A DNA stretch of 64,000 nt from Dehalococcoidia bacterium (GCA_020432045.1 JAGQHB010000075.1:1-64000), one strand, 5' to 3'. Positions 17,245 through 27,696 are shown, numbered from the stretch's first letter. Made by a program: numbers and translations. Notes: generated by a model not told the origin, from the letters alone.

Positions 17245-19494
17245 ATGCCCGTCACCCAGGAAGCCCTCGATGCCGTCGCCCTTAGCCGCGAGGAGTACGC
17301 CCTCCTTGTCCAACAGCTGGGGCGCGAACCGAATGAGGTTGAACTGGGCATGTTCGGTTCCCTGTGGAGCGAGCATTGCGGCTACAAGAACTCCAAGCCG
17401 CTCCTCCGCCTCTTTCCTACCGGTGGAGATCGCGTGCTCACCCGTGCCGGCGCCGAAAACGCCGGCGCGATCGATATCGGTGACGGCCTCTGCATCGTGA
17501 TGAAGGTCGAGTCCCACAATCACCCGTCCGCAATCGAACCCTACGAGGGCGCGGCGACCGGTGTCGGCGGTATTGTCCGGGACATCTTTGCCATGGGAGC
17601 CTACCCCATCGCCATCCTTGACTCGCTTCGATTTGGCCCCCTGAGCAGTGCCCAAAACCGGTACCTCTTCAACGGCGTCGTCGCCGGAGTTGGTGGCTAC
17701 GGCAACTGTCTTGGTATCCCCAATGTCGGCGGCGAAGTCTTCTTCTCCACCGGCTACGACGGCAATCCCCTCGTCAACGCCATGTGCGTCGGGCTCGCTG
17801 AGACCTCAAAGCTCGTCAGCGCCCGTGCCCGCGGTATCGGCAACCCGCTACTGCTCGTCGGCGCCGATACGGGTCGCGACGGCATCCACGGCGCATCTGG
17901 CCTTGCCAGCCGCACAGACCCCGAAGCCCGCTTCGAAGAGATGCGTCCGGCCGTACAGGTAGGCAACCCCTTCATGGAGAAGCTCCTCATGGAGGCCTGC
18001 TACGAACTCGCATCAGAACACGGGGATTGGATCGTCGGCCTCCAGGACCTCGGTGCAGCGGGACTCACCAGCTCCATCGTCGAATGCTGCGCCAAGGGTG
18101 GCGTCGGTGCCCTGCTCGACCTCGACCAGGTGCCGCGCCGCGAAGATGGCATGACTCCCTACGAAGTCATGCTTTCTGAAAGCCAGGAGCGCATGATCGT
18201 TATCGCGAAGCGAGAGCACGCGGCCGATGTCGCCGCCCTCTTCGCCCGCTGGGAGCTTCACTGCAACGAAATCGGTGAGGTCACTGAGGGTCGTGAAGTC
18301 GTCATCTCGTCTGAAGGAGTTGAGGTAGCCCGCGTCCCTGTCGACATTGCCACCGAACCGCCGGAATACACCCGCGTCGGCGTCGCTCCCGCATACCTCG
18401 CCGATCTCAACTCGTTCGACCTCTCCGCTCTCCCCGACATCGATCCCGGTGACGCGACCGCGGCGCTACTCTCGATGCTCGCTCGCCCCAACGTCGCCAG
18501 CCGCCGGGGCGTCTACCGGCAGTACGACCAGCAGGTGCTGAACAATACCGTCGTCGCGCCGGGTGGCGACGCGGCCGTGCTCCGCATCGCCGGTACCACC
18601 CGTGGGATCGCCCTCGCGACCGACTGCAACGCACGTGTCTGCTACCTCGACCCGTACGTCGGCGGTGCGCTCGCCGTGGCCGAAGCCGCTCGCAATGTCG
18701 TCTGCACCGGGGCCAGCCCTGTAGCCGTCACGGACTGCCTCAATTTCGGCGATCCGACCCGCCTCGATGTCTACTTCCAGATGTCGCAGGCCGTCCATGG
18801 CATCTCCGAAGCCTGCTCCGTCTTCGACACTCCCGTCGTCAGCGGAAACGTTAGCCTCTTCAACCAGACGGGCGACCGGCCTATCTACCCCACGCCCGTG
18901 ATCGGCATCCTCGGCCTCATTGAAGATGTCTCGCACCGCCTCCAGGCAGGGTTCACCCACCCCGGCTGTGATGTCTGGCTCCTCGGCTCATCAGTCGAAC
19001 AGCCCGCCGCCTCGCTTGCCGCGTCCGAGTATCTGGAGTCCGAGCATGGCCTCGTCGCGGGATGCCCGTCGGTCGACCTGCAGGCAGAGGCGCGCCTCCA
19101 ACGGCTCATCCTTCGGGCCCACGACGAATCACTCCTCCAAAGCGCTCACGACTGTTCCGAAGGCGGTCTCGCCGTCACCCTGGCCGAATCCGCAATGCTC
19201 GGTGGCGCCGGTTTCGAAGGGTTTGTTGAAGTGACGGGCCGCCTTGATGCAGGACTGTTCGGCGAGGCGGCAGGGCGCATCGTTGTCAGCGTTGTGCCCG
19301 ACATCTTCCGCCAGGGCGGCGGCAGCGGCCGCATGGGCGACCTCGCACGTTCAGCCGGTGTTCCCGCCGTGCGAATCGGCCGAACCAACGATTCCGGTGC
19401 TTTCCGGTTCGGCCCGATCGACGCAACAATCCCCGACCTCATCGAAGCCTGGGAATCGCTTGTGCGCGGCGAGGTCCCTGCGAGCATCCGCTAG
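17245..19494 (+). CDS. purL: phosphoribosylformylglycinamidine synthase subunit PurL
   Basis: This is the ATP-dependent synthetase that converts FGAR to FGAM in purine synthesis. At 749 residues it is the small PurL that works with separate PurQ and PurS. Signature blocks are present in order: LGMFGSLWSEHCGYKNSK, VESHNHPSAIEPYEGAATG (ATP and substrate binding), VRDIFAMGAYPIA, DLGAAGLTSS, DNCLNFGDP-like VTDCLNFGDP, SGNVSLFNQT and HDCSEGGLAV near the end. Both AIRS-type halves are complete. It converges with the M16 peptidase gene. Confidence 0.96.
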   Translation: MPVTQEALDAVALSREEYALLVQQLGREPNEVELGMFGSLWSEHCGYKNSKPLLRLFPTGGDRVLTRAGAENAGAIDIGDGLCIVMKVESHNHPSAIEPYEGAATGVGGIVRDIFAMGAYPIAILDSLRFGPLSSAQNRYLFNGVVAGVGGYGNCLGIPNVGGEVFFSTGYDGNPLVNAMCVGLAETSKLVSARARGIGNPLLLVGADTGRDGIHGASGLASRTDPEARFEEMRPAVQVGNPFMEKLLMEACYELASEHGDWIVGLQDLGAAGLTSSIVECCAKGGVGALLDLDQVPRREDGMTPYEVMLSESQERMIVIAKREHAADVAALFARWELHCNEIGEVTEGREVVISSEGVEVARVPVDIATEPPEYTRVGVAPAYLADLNSFDLSALPDIDPGDATAALLSMLARPNVASRRGVYRQYDQQVLNNTVVAPGGDAAVLRIAGTTRGIALATDCNARVCYLDPYVGGALAVAEAARNVVCTGASPVAVTDCLNFGDPTRLDVYFQMSQAVHGISEACSVFDTPVVSGNVSLFNQTGDRPIYPTPVIGILGLIEDVSHRLQAGFTHPGCDVWLLGSSVEQPAASLAASEYLESEHGLVAGCPSVDLQAEARLQRLILRAHDESLLQSAHDCSEGGLAVTLAESAMLGGAGFEGFVEVTGRLDAGLFGEAAGRIVVSVVPDIFRQGGGSGRMGDLARSAGVPAVRIGRTNDSGAFRFGPIDATIPDLIEAWESLVRGEVPASIR

Positions 19495-19588
19495 GTCTGA
19501 GGTCGGGCATCGTCCACCGCCACAGAGTCCGCGTACCCTTGCGAACGTCTCTCACCGCGATCACCGGGCCGGGCGTCGCCCTCACGCG

Positions 19589-20863
19589 TCAGCCTGTAAG
19601 GGCGCTCGCCAACTCGTCTTCGTTCAGTCCAGGCCCGACGACCGAGCAGTGGAATACGTTGTCCGTCAGGAGCCTCAGCGCGACCTTCTGCACGTCCTCC
19701 GCGGTCACAGCTTCCATTTGCGCGACCGCATCGTCGATGGACTCGATCGCCCCTTTCGTAAGCAAGAGCTCTCCGTGCCGTTGTGCCAATGAATGCGCCG
19801 TCTCCTGCGATAGCCGGAAACGCCCGATAGCGTGATCCTTCGCCATCCGCAGCTCATCGGCTGGCACTAGCTCGTCCCGCATTTTCAGCGCTTCTGCGAT
19901 GCACACCTGGACGGTCTCGACAAGCTTGTCGCGGTTCACGCCGGCTGAAATGGTAAATGCCCCCGTATCGGCGAGGTATCCGTACCCTGAGCCAACCGAA
20001 TACGCCAGGCCACGCCGTTCGCGCACCTCCCGGAACAGCCGCGATGACATTCCCGCTCCGAGTACGTCGTTCATGATCCGCAACTTGAACCGATCCGGGT
20101 CCTCCCGGCCAAAGATCGACGCCCCGATGTAGACACTGCACTGGTCGATATCGCGGCTCTCACAGACCACCCTCGGGCCGCGGATCGCCGGATCATGTGG
20201 CGTCACGCCCGGAACGGTGCCGCTCGGCATATCACCGAGCCAGCGTTCCGCGAGTTCCAGCACATGCCCGTGTGACACATTGCCGGCCACCGATAGCACA
20301 ATGTTGCTCGGGTGGTACCACCGGCCAATGTGCTCGACGAAGTCCGGTCGCTGCATCTCCTGGACTATTTCGACTGTGCCGCCAACATCCCACCCCGTCG
20401 GCTGGTCTCCGTAGACCGCGCCCCCGATCAGCCGTCCCGCCCAGGATCCCGGGTTGTCATGGTTTCGCTTCAGCTCCTGCTGTACCACACTTCGCTCGCG
20501 GTCGATCTCGGCCTGTTCAAGCTTGGAATTCCGCAGCATGTCTGCTGCCACGTCCAGCGCCACGTCAAACCGGTCGAACGGGACGATGTTCCAGTAGCAC
20601 GTGAACTCTTTGTTTGTGTACGCGTTCAGTGTGCCGCCCGCGCCCTCGATCGCCTGCGCGATCAGGATCGCGTCAGGTCGCCGCTCTGTGCCCTTGAACA
20701 CCATATGTTCGAGGAAGTGGGTGATTCCGTTCAGCCGTTTGGGTTCCGACCGCGAGCCTACTCCGACGAACAGGTTGACCGAAACGGCCTGGGTCGTTGG
20801 CATCGGCGCCGTGACCACCCGGAGACCGTTGGAAAGTGTGCTGACTTCAATAGTGACCGCCAA
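19589..20863 (-). CDS. M16 family zinc peptidase (pitrilysin/processing peptidase type)
   Basis: This 424-residue protein has the inverted zinc motif HFLEH at residues 49-53, within NGITHFLEHMVFKG, then EGAGGTLNAYTNKEFTCYW, and the downstream Glu region (ERSVVQQEL) that completes the metal site. The second half carries RLFREVRERRGLAYSVGS, the conserved substrate-binding Arg/Tyr block. Such enzymes degrade short peptides or leader sequences. The start is TTG at 20863, preceded by a strong AGGAGG, with TAGAAT about 20 bases further up. The frame is open upstream but Arg-rich and unlike the family. Confidence 0.88.
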   Translation of the reverse strand: MAVTIEVSTLSNGLRVVTAPMPTTQAVSVNLFVGVGSRSEPKRLNGITHFLEHMVFKGTERRPDAILIAQAIEGAGGTLNAYTNKEFTCYWNIVPFDRFDVALDVAADMLRNSKLEQAEIDRERSVVQQELKRNHDNPGSWAGRLIGGAVYGDQPTGWDVGGTVEIVQEMQRPDFVEHIGRWYHPSNIVLSVAGNVSHGHVLELAERWLGDMPSGTVPGVTPHDPAIRGPRVVCESRDIDQCSVYIGASIFGREDPDRFKLRIMNDVLGAGMSSRLFREVRERRGLAYSVGSGYGYLADTGAFTISAGVNRDKLVETVQVCIAEALKMRDELVPADELRMAKDHAIGRFRLSQETAHSLAQRHGELLLTKGAIESIDDAVAQMEAVTAEDVQKVALRLLTDNVFHCSVVGPGLNEDELASALTG

Positions 20864-20932
20864 AGGCTGCCTCCTGCGGCGGCATTCTACTGGCGTTTCC
20901 CGCTGCCGAAAGTGCGACGTATCTTCCTGCCG

Positions 20933-20938
20933 TACGAT
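20933..20938 (+). promoter_or_regulatory. -10 hexamer TACGAT, likely leaderless promoter
   Basis: TACGAT ends 6 bases before the ATG at 20945. The divergent M16 promoter (TAGAAT on the minus strand, 20884-20889) is 50 bases away. Confidence 0.45.
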
Positions 20939-20944
20939 CTTTCC

Positions 20945-21916
20945 ATGCGTATCGAACTTCCGGCGCGTTTCGTGCCGAATTGGACCAGTGCGGTGGGCGC
21001 GATCGAGGGTATCTTGCTCTCCCTCGGAGACCCGCTGCCGCGCCACGGCATCATGGGGCTCACCGGCCACGCCTGGCACTTTTGCCTCGGGACCCACGCC
21101 GGTGTCGTCGCGCTCCCCTCAGGCCCCACCAGCATCGACTGGGACGCTGCCGTCGCCGCGTACAGCCGTATCGGTTGGCGCTGGGAACGGTTCTCCTCGA
21201 CGCCCTCAGATGAAGGCTTGGAGGGCGCCCGCGAAAGTGCCCTCGCCTGGGCGCTTCCCCACCTCACCGCCGGCAGGCCGCTCGTCGGCTGGGACTTCCA
21301 TCTACGCGAACACGCCGTCGTGTTCGGCTACGACGATGCCTCCCGTGCATTTCTCGTGGACGACCTTCTCTCGCCTCAATACGGCTCCAGCTTTCCGCTT
21401 CGGGATTGGCCGGCCGCGTCGGTTCAGCTGGATCTGTTCGCGCCCGTCGAGCGAGTCGAAGTCGATCCCCTCGACGCCGTATTCGAAGCGATCGAAGGCG
21501 CTCTGGCCTGTTTCGACGGCACGTTCGGCGCCGTCGATCAGCAACCGCGCGGCATCGCCGGACTCGATGCCTGGGCTGACGCACTCGATAGTACGACCGA
21601 GGTCGATCGTGCCGGTAACGCCTACACGATCGCGGTCCTCCTCGCGGCCCGCAGCGATGGCGCTCTCTTCGTCGCCGACCTCATCGACGCGATTCCCGAT
21701 CTCTCCGGACCACTTCGCGACGCCAGTAATGCCCTTCGCGATGAAATCCGCGCCCTCTCGCCTCTTGCCACTCTGTTCCCGTTCCCAGCCGGTGGCCACG
21801 GCAACGTCGATGTCCCTGGGCTCCGCCGCGCTGCCGCCATGGCCATCCGCCAGGCAGCCGGGGCAGAACGCCGCACCGCGGCCGCCTTCACCCGCCTCCT
21901 CAAAGCCGTGAGCTAG
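20945..21916 (+). CDS. BtrH_N/C39-like protein, possibly inactive
   Basis: This 323-residue soluble protein has an N-terminal part (about 1-160) that looks like a papain-like fold of the BtrH_N or C39 type: an opening helix with AVGAIEGILLSLGD, then about 100 residues later the His block GWDFHLREHAVVFGYDD followed by FLVDDLLSPQYG. In active C39 peptidases a Cys sits in the first helix; here I see none, so this may be a non-catalytic relative. The C-terminal half is helical and unassigned. It starts at ATG 20945 and ends just before the convergent purH. Confidence 0.5.
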   Translation: MRIELPARFVPNWTSAVGAIEGILLSLGDPLPRHGIMGLTGHAWHFCLGTHAGVVALPSGPTSIDWDAAVAAYSRIGWRWERFSSTPSDEGLEGARESALAWALPHLTAGRPLVGWDFHLREHAVVFGYDDASRAFLVDDLLSPQYGSSFPLRDWPAASVQLDLFAPVERVEVDPLDAVFEAIEGALACFDGTFGAVDQQPRGIAGLDAWADALDSTTEVDRAGNAYTIAVLLAARSDGALFVADLIDAIPDLSGPLRDASNALRDEIRALSPLATLFPFPAGGHGNVDVPGLRRAAAMAIRQAAGAERRTAAAFTRLLKAVS

Positions 21917-21929
21917 GGTCAGGTGTTCC

Positions 21930-23492
21930 TCAGTGCCGGAAATGCCGGTGCCCGGTCAACACCATCGCCACCCCGTACTGGTTGCAGCAGTCGATACCGT
22001 CCTGGTCCCGCATGCTTCCACCCGGGTGGATGATCGCTGCCACCCCCGCCTCGCAGGCCCGCTCGACGGCATCGCCCCACGCGAACGGGAAGAATGCGTC
22101 GCTCGCCATCACCGCACCGCGAACCTCGTCGCCAGCCTTCTCAGTGGCAATCTCTGCGCTCTTGACCCGGTTTGGCTGGCCGCTGCCCATCCCCAGCAGT
22201 CGGCAGTCCTTTACCACCGTGATCGCATTGCTCTTCACATGCTTCACGCAGCGCCACGCAAACTTCAGATCTTCCAGCTGTTCCGGGGTTGGGCTCGCGT
22301 TTGTGACCACGTTCAGCTCGACATCCTCTGGCCCCAGGTCATCTGCGTCCTGGACCAGCCACCCACCGCCAACCTGGCGCAGCGAACGTCCACCTTTGGC
22401 GCGCGGCAGCGCTTCAAGGATGCGAAGGTCCTTGGACTTTCCTTTCAGGATCTCCAGGCCCGCGTCCGTATAACCGGGCGCCACGACGATCTCGTAGAAC
22501 ATCCGGGTCGTCCCATCGTTCGGACTCCGGAACTCACGGAGCTCACGAGCCAGCACGTCATCCACTACCCGGTTGAATGCCACGATCCCGCCGAAGGCAC
22601 TCGTCGCATCCCCCTGTACTGCCAGCCGGTACGCTTCCAGCAGGTCCTCACGCGTTGCCACTCCGCACGGGTTCGTGTGCTTCACGACGACGCATGTCGG
22701 GCCCGGGAACTCGTTGACACAGTTCCATGCCGCGTCAGCATCCAGGTAGTTGTTGTAGGACATCTCCTTCCCGTGGTGCTGAACCGCTGTGGCAATGCCA
22801 CCCAGTCCCCGCTCGACCAGCGAGGCATCGACATAAAACGCCGCGGACTGGTGCGGATTCTCGCCGTACCGAAGCCCCTGCGACAACGTCATCGGCACCG
22901 TCAGGCTCGGCGCGGGCTCACCACCATCCCACAGCCACTCCGAGACGGCACTGTCGTAGGCAGCGACGTGTGCGAACGCCTTCCACGCCAGCCGCTTCCG
23001 GTACGTGCTGTCCGCCGTGTTCGTCCGGACGCGCTCCAGCATGTCTCCGTAGCCGGCCGGATCCACCACCACGAGCACGTCGTTATGGTTCTTCGCAGCG
23101 GCCCGAAGCATCGTCGGACCGCCAATGTCGATGTTTTCGATGCCTTCCTCGAACGTCACGCCCGGCTTGGTCACGGTCGCGACGAACGGGTAGAGGTTGC
23201 AGCACACGAGGTCGATTGTCCCGATGCCGTGTTTCGCCAACGCCTCGCGGTGTGACGCCAGGTCTCGCCGCGCAAGGATGCCACCGTGGACCACCGGGTG
23301 CAGCGTCTTCACGCGCCCGTCCAGCATTTCCGGCGAACCCGTAATCTCTTCCACCTGCCGCACCGGGATACCCGCGCTGCTTATCGTGGCGTAAGTCCCG
23401 CCGGTCGATACCAGCTCCCAGCCAAGTTCCACGAGTCCGCGGGCAAACTCAACGATTCCGGTCTTGTCGTAGACCCCTAACAGTGCGCGCAT
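21930..23492 (-). CDS. purH: bifunctional AICAR transformylase/IMP cyclohydrolase
   Basis: PurH carries out the last two steps of IMP synthesis, formylating AICAR with 10-formyl-tetrahydrofolate and closing the ring. The 520 residues cover both domains: an N-terminal MGS-like cyclohydrolase (STGGTYATISSAGIPV, TGSPEMLDGRVKTLHP) and the C-terminal transformylase (RYGENPHQSAAFY, CVVVKHTNPCG, GMGSGQPNR, SDAFFPF). CCGGAGG lies 8 bases before the ATG. It is preceded by a ZTP riboswitch, so its expression responds to the AICAR-triphosphate alarm for folate shortage. Confidence 0.96.
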   Translation of the reverse strand: MRALLGVYDKTGIVEFARGLVELGWELVSTGGTYATISSAGIPVRQVEEITGSPEMLDGRVKTLHPVVHGGILARRDLASHREALAKHGIGTIDLVCCNLYPFVATVTKPGVTFEEGIENIDIGGPTMLRAAAKNHNDVLVVVDPAGYGDMLERVRTNTADSTYRKRLAWKAFAHVAAYDSAVSEWLWDGGEPAPSLTVPMTLSQGLRYGENPHQSAAFYVDASLVERGLGGIATAVQHHGKEMSYNNYLDADAAWNCVNEFPGPTCVVVKHTNPCGVATREDLLEAYRLAVQGDATSAFGGIVAFNRVVDDVLARELREFRSPNDGTTRMFYEIVVAPGYTDAGLEILKGKSKDLRILEALPRAKGGRSLRQVGGGWLVQDADDLGPEDVELNVVTNASPTPEQLEDLKFAWRCVKHVKSNAITVVKDCRLLGMGSGQPNRVKSAEIATEKAGDEVRGAVMASDAFFPFAWGDAVERACEAGVAAIIHPGGSMRDQDGIDCCNQYGVAMVLTGHRHFRH

Positions 23493-23525
23493 GCCAATGC
23501 CTCCGGGTGAGTGGATTCACTCCCC

Positions 23526-23610
23526 GCGGCCCAGGCGTACGGCCGTGTTCATGTGGGAAAGCCGCCGGGCTCCCTCGCGGTCACTCCCGCGTTCGCCAGT
23601 CACCCGACGC
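23526..23610 (-). ncRNA. ZTP riboswitch (pfl motif) upstream of purH
   Basis: Read on the minus strand, the leader contains the two conserved blocks of the ZTP/pfl aptamer: GGGTGACTGGCGAAC, followed by a GCGG hairpin and GAGGGAGCCC, and after a variable linker GCCGTACGCCTGGGC. Order and spacing match the known class. Just downstream is a short hairpin (GAGTG and CACTC around AATC) directly before the CCGGAGG ribosome binding site of purH, with no T-run, which suggests control of translation rather than termination. ZTP binding should turn purH on when 10-formyl-tetrahydrofolate runs low. Confidence 0.93.
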
Positions 23611-23614
23611 GGCG

Positions 23615-23620
23615 ATTGTA
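23615..23620 (-). promoter_or_regulatory. -10 hexamer TACAAT of the purH/ZTP transcript
   Basis: TACAAT on the minus strand ends 5 bases before the aptamer start, placing the transcript start at the riboswitch 5' end. A weak TGCACA lies 17 bases upstream as a possible -35 element. Confidence 0.6.
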
Positions 23621-23659
23621 GCAGGCCAACATTCGCCTGTGCAGTGTCGCAAGCTCGCC

Positions 23660-24928
<1,269 letters not shown>

Positions 24929-24980
24929 TCACCGCCATCCGTAGGAGCGTTGGTCGCGCCACTGATGACGGCGCCGCAGT

Positions 24981-25892
24981 TCAGCTTGGCCGAAGCGAGA
25001 CGAACGAGCCACCATACCGTCGCCCTCGTACTGTCGCTCGAACCCTTCGGAACCCGGCCGCGAGGCCCGTTGGGTCTCGCCGTGTCGCGCTCGCTTCCAC
25101 CAACCGGCAGGCTTCGCGGTATCCCAGCTTTTCGTACGCCCGGACCGCCGGCCGGTTGTCCGGATCGACCGTGAGCACGACGTCATCGCAGAACTGCAAC
25201 AGCGCAGCCGTCACTGCGCTCGTTGTCGCAGTCGCGTAGCCCTTCCCACGGTGCTGGCGCTGCGTGAACACATTACCCACGACGGCGACCCCTTCATGCC
25301 GCGAAACGACGTGCGTCCCCGCCACTGACACGAGCCGCCCTTCGACGAAGATTCCACGGTAGAGCCCCGCATCGATGTGCTCCGGAACGTAGTAGCTTGG
25401 CGCCCCATCCGAGGCATACAGGCCGTTCAGCCGCCGGATGTCAAATCCGTTGAGCCCGATGGTGTTCTCATCGACCGGCCGGAACAGTGCCCTGTTCACG
25501 TGCATTCGCATCATTGGCTGCTGGCTGGCAAGGCGGTATACGGTTTGGAGCGCTGGTGTATGGCCGGGCTCGCAGGTCGCATAGGTGTGTGACGGGCCCG
25601 GCTCGATCGAAAGTAACGCGGCCACCGCATCGGGGTCGCCCATCGAGAACATCGCCTCGCCCAGGCCGCCACGGCTATGCAGGACCAGCCCGGTCCCAGT
25701 ATCACCTCGCGCATAGAACCACTGCGTCCGTTCGAACAGCCCCGGCTCTAGCTGCCCAAGCGCATAGGCCGAATACTCCACCCGCTGCCGCAGGAAATCC
25801 CGGATGCGCTTTCGATCCTCCAGCCTCGTGACCACATAGTCATAGGTCTGGCGACCAAGTCTCCCCCTCCACGGCAACCCGTGCTCGGCCAT
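24981..25892 (-). CDS. GNAT family N-acetyltransferase
   Basis: This 303-residue protein has its acetyl-CoA binding motif in the C-terminal third: VVGNVFTQRQHRGKGYATATT, the Q/R-x-x-G-x-G/A core of GNAT enzymes, followed by VLTVDPDNRPAVRAYEKLGY, a standard motif B. The N-terminal 150 residues are divergent. The acceptor substrate is unknown. The ATG abuts the stop of the PfkB gene, so the two are cotranscribed; the context is nucleoside and methionine salvage, which may be incidental. Confidence 0.8.
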   Translation of the reverse strand: MAEHGLPWRGRLGRQTYDYVVTRLEDRKRIRDFLRQRVEYSAYALGQLEPGLFERTQWFYARGDTGTGLVLHSRGGLGEAMFSMGDPDAVAALLSIEPGPSHTYATCEPGHTPALQTVYRLASQQPMMRMHVNRALFRPVDENTIGLNGFDIRRLNGLYASDGAPSYYVPEHIDAGLYRGIFVEGRLVSVAGTHVVSRHEGVAVVGNVFTQRQHRGKGYATATTSAVTAALLQFCDDVVLTVDPDNRPAVRAYEKLGYREACRLVEASATRRDPTGLAAGFRRVRATVRGRRYGGSFVSLRPS

Positions 25893-26804
25893 CTAGCCGT
25901 CAACCTCCACACGCGTAAGCGCCCGGAACGTCCGGTATCGCTTCTCCACTTCGTCCCGCGTGAGCGTGAACAGCCGCGTCGGCCCGAGCCCTTCGACGCA
26001 GAACGAAGCCACCGTCGAACCGTAGAGGATCCCACGCCGAATTTCCACGGCCGTTATCTCTTCCACACTATCGAGGTACCCCATGAACGCGCCCGCAAAT
26101 GCGTCACCGGCCCCCGTGGGATCGATCACTTCTTCGAGGGGATACCCCGGTGCCACGAAGTATTCGTCCTTTGTGGCATATACGGCCCCGTACTCGCCAA
26201 GCTTGATGATCACGGCATTCGCGCCCCGTTCGAGCAGGTTCCGCGTCGCCTTCGCGATGCTTGCCTCCCCTGTAAGTTCGCGCGCCTCGCCATCGTTCAT
26301 CGTCACGAACGTGGCCTCTCCCAGGACTTCCAGGATTTCGCGGGGCCAGTTCGCGATGTAGAAGCGGATCGTATCCATGATCGTTGCGCGCTTCGCCGTC
26401 AACTGCCCGCTGAGTTCGCGCTGCACGTACGGATGTGCCGCCGAAAGTACCGCAGACCTCGTATCTCGCCATGCTGCCGGAACCTCTGGCTGCCAGGTTT
26501 CGTTCACGCCGACGTGCGTATACAGGTCTTCCCGCGTGTTCAGGTCGTAGCCGTACTTCGCGCCCCACCGGCTCGTTGTGCCGTCCTCGGTGGTCAGTCC
26601 GCTGATATCGATGCGCGGGTGCGCCAGCTGTGCTCGCATCGAAGCCGGGAAGTCCGGCCCAACTGCGGCGAGCAGCCGTACATCCGTGAACAACGCGCCC
26701 GCAAACAGCGTGAACGTTGCCGATCCGCCCAGCGATGCCCCCGTCGCCCCGAATGGCGTCTCGATCTCGTCGACCGCAATCCAACCGGAAACCAACAGAC
26801 TCAT
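25893..26804 (-). CDS. PfkB family carbohydrate/nucleoside kinase, candidate adenosine kinase
   Basis: This 303-residue kinase has the ribokinase-family frame: an N-terminal Gly-Gly motif (GASLGGSATFTLFAGALF) and the C-terminal signature DPTGAGDAFAGAFMGYL, which holds the catalytic Asp and anion hole. The ATG overlaps the mtnP stop (ATGA), so the two proteins are made together. Members phosphorylate sugars, adenosine or other nucleosides. With MtnP, MtnA and AhcY as neighbours, adenosine made by AhcY is a reasonable substrate; a pentose or methylthioribose is also possible. The family call is firm, the substrate is inference. Confidence 0.85.
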   Translation of the reverse strand: MSLLVSGWIAVDEIETPFGATGASLGGSATFTLFAGALFTDVRLLAAVGPDFPASMRAQLAHPRIDISGLTTEDGTTSRWGAKYGYDLNTREDLYTHVGVNETWQPEVPAAWRDTRSAVLSAAHPYVQRELSGQLTAKRATIMDTIRFYIANWPREILEVLGEATFVTMNDGEARELTGEASIAKATRNLLERGANAVIIKLGEYGAVYATKDEYFVAPGYPLEEVIDPTGAGDAFAGAFMGYLDSVEEITAVEIRRGILYGSTVASFCVEGLGPTRLFTLTRDEVEKRYRTFRALTRVEVDG

Positions 26805-27670
26805 GTGCTCAACCGCCGTGCCAGTATCGGATCCAGCCGGGCTTTCGCATTAGGCGCAATGGCCGCCGGGTCGGTCACGAGTCCGCTATCTAATGCAAAC
26901 CCACAACCACACTGGCGGCTGCCTTCCAACCCGGTCGCAAACCGTCGAATTAGTTCCACACTCGTCGCAACATTCTGCTGCAGCACCGCGAACACGCTTG
27001 CCGCGTCTACCGCCTCATGCTCATCGTGCCAGGAGTCGTAATCGGTTACCGCCGCGACCACTGCGTAGCAAATCTCAGCCTCGCGTGCCAGCTTCGCCTC
27101 AGGCAGTGCCGTCATGCCGACGACGGAAGCGCCCCAGCTCCGGTACAAGGTGCTTTCCGCCCGCGTCCCAAAGGCAGGCCCTTCGATGCACACATACGTC
27201 CCACGATCGATGACACGCGCCCCGGCCGCTGTGGCCGCGCTGATTGCAGTAGCGCGCAGCACCCGGCACACCGGGTCCGCGAACCCAACGTGCGCGACCA
27301 CGCCATCGCCAAAGTAGGTCGAGGCCCGTGCGCCGCGCGTCCGGTCGATGAATTGGTCCACCACCACGAGGTCGCCCGGGTGGCAGCCCTCCTGCAGGCT
27401 GCCAACTGCCGAGATCGCCAACACCCGATCGACCCCCAGCGACTTCAGCGCCCAGAAGTTCGCACGCTGCGGCAGTTCCGAGGGAAGCAGCCGATGGCCC
27501 TTGCCATGACGGGACAGGAACGCCACACGCCGGCCTTCCAGCGTCCCGATCCTGATTGTGTCGCTCGTCGCGCCAAAGGGTGTGTCCACCGGGGCATCCC
27601 GAATGTCGGTCAGGCCCGGCATCTCATAGAACCCGGAACCGCCGAGCACCGCAAAGTCGATGCGTTCCAT
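26801..27670 (-). CDS. mtnP: S-methyl-5'-thioadenosine phosphorylase
   Basis: MtnP cleaves methylthioadenosine with phosphate into adenine and methylthioribose 1-phosphate. The protein has 289 residues. It starts with IDFAVLGGSGFYEMPGL and has the phosphate-binding FLSRHGKGHRLLPSELPQRAN, then VCIEGPAFGTRAES, GMTALPEAKLAREAEICYA and VTDYDSWH, all in the MTAP order. ATG 27670 fits the family N-terminus; the frame runs far upstream through mtnA but without family sequence. TACACT lies 8 bases before the start. Its stop overlaps the PfkB kinase start. Confidence 0.94.
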   Translation of the reverse strand: MERIDFAVLGGSGFYEMPGLTDIRDAPVDTPFGATSDTIRIGTLEGRRVAFLSRHGKGHRLLPSELPQRANFWALKSLGVDRVLAISAVGSLQEGCHPGDLVVVDQFIDRTRGARASTYFGDGVVAHVGFADPVCRVLRATAISAATAAGARVIDRGTYVCIEGPAFGTRAESTLYRSWGASVVGMTALPEAKLAREAEICYAVVAAVTDYDSWHDEHEAVDAASVFAVLQQNVATSVELIRRFATGLEGSRQCGCGFALDSGLVTDPAAIAPNAKARLDPILARRLST

Positions 27671-27678
27671 GTGATGCG

Positions 27679-27684
27679 AGTGTA
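27679..27684 (-). promoter_or_regulatory. -10 hexamer TACACT, likely leaderless promoter of mtnP
   Basis: TACACT on the minus strand ends 8 bases before the mtnP ATG, in the 26-base gap after mtnA. Confidence 0.45.
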
Positions 27685-27696
27685 GCCGCGTGCTTC

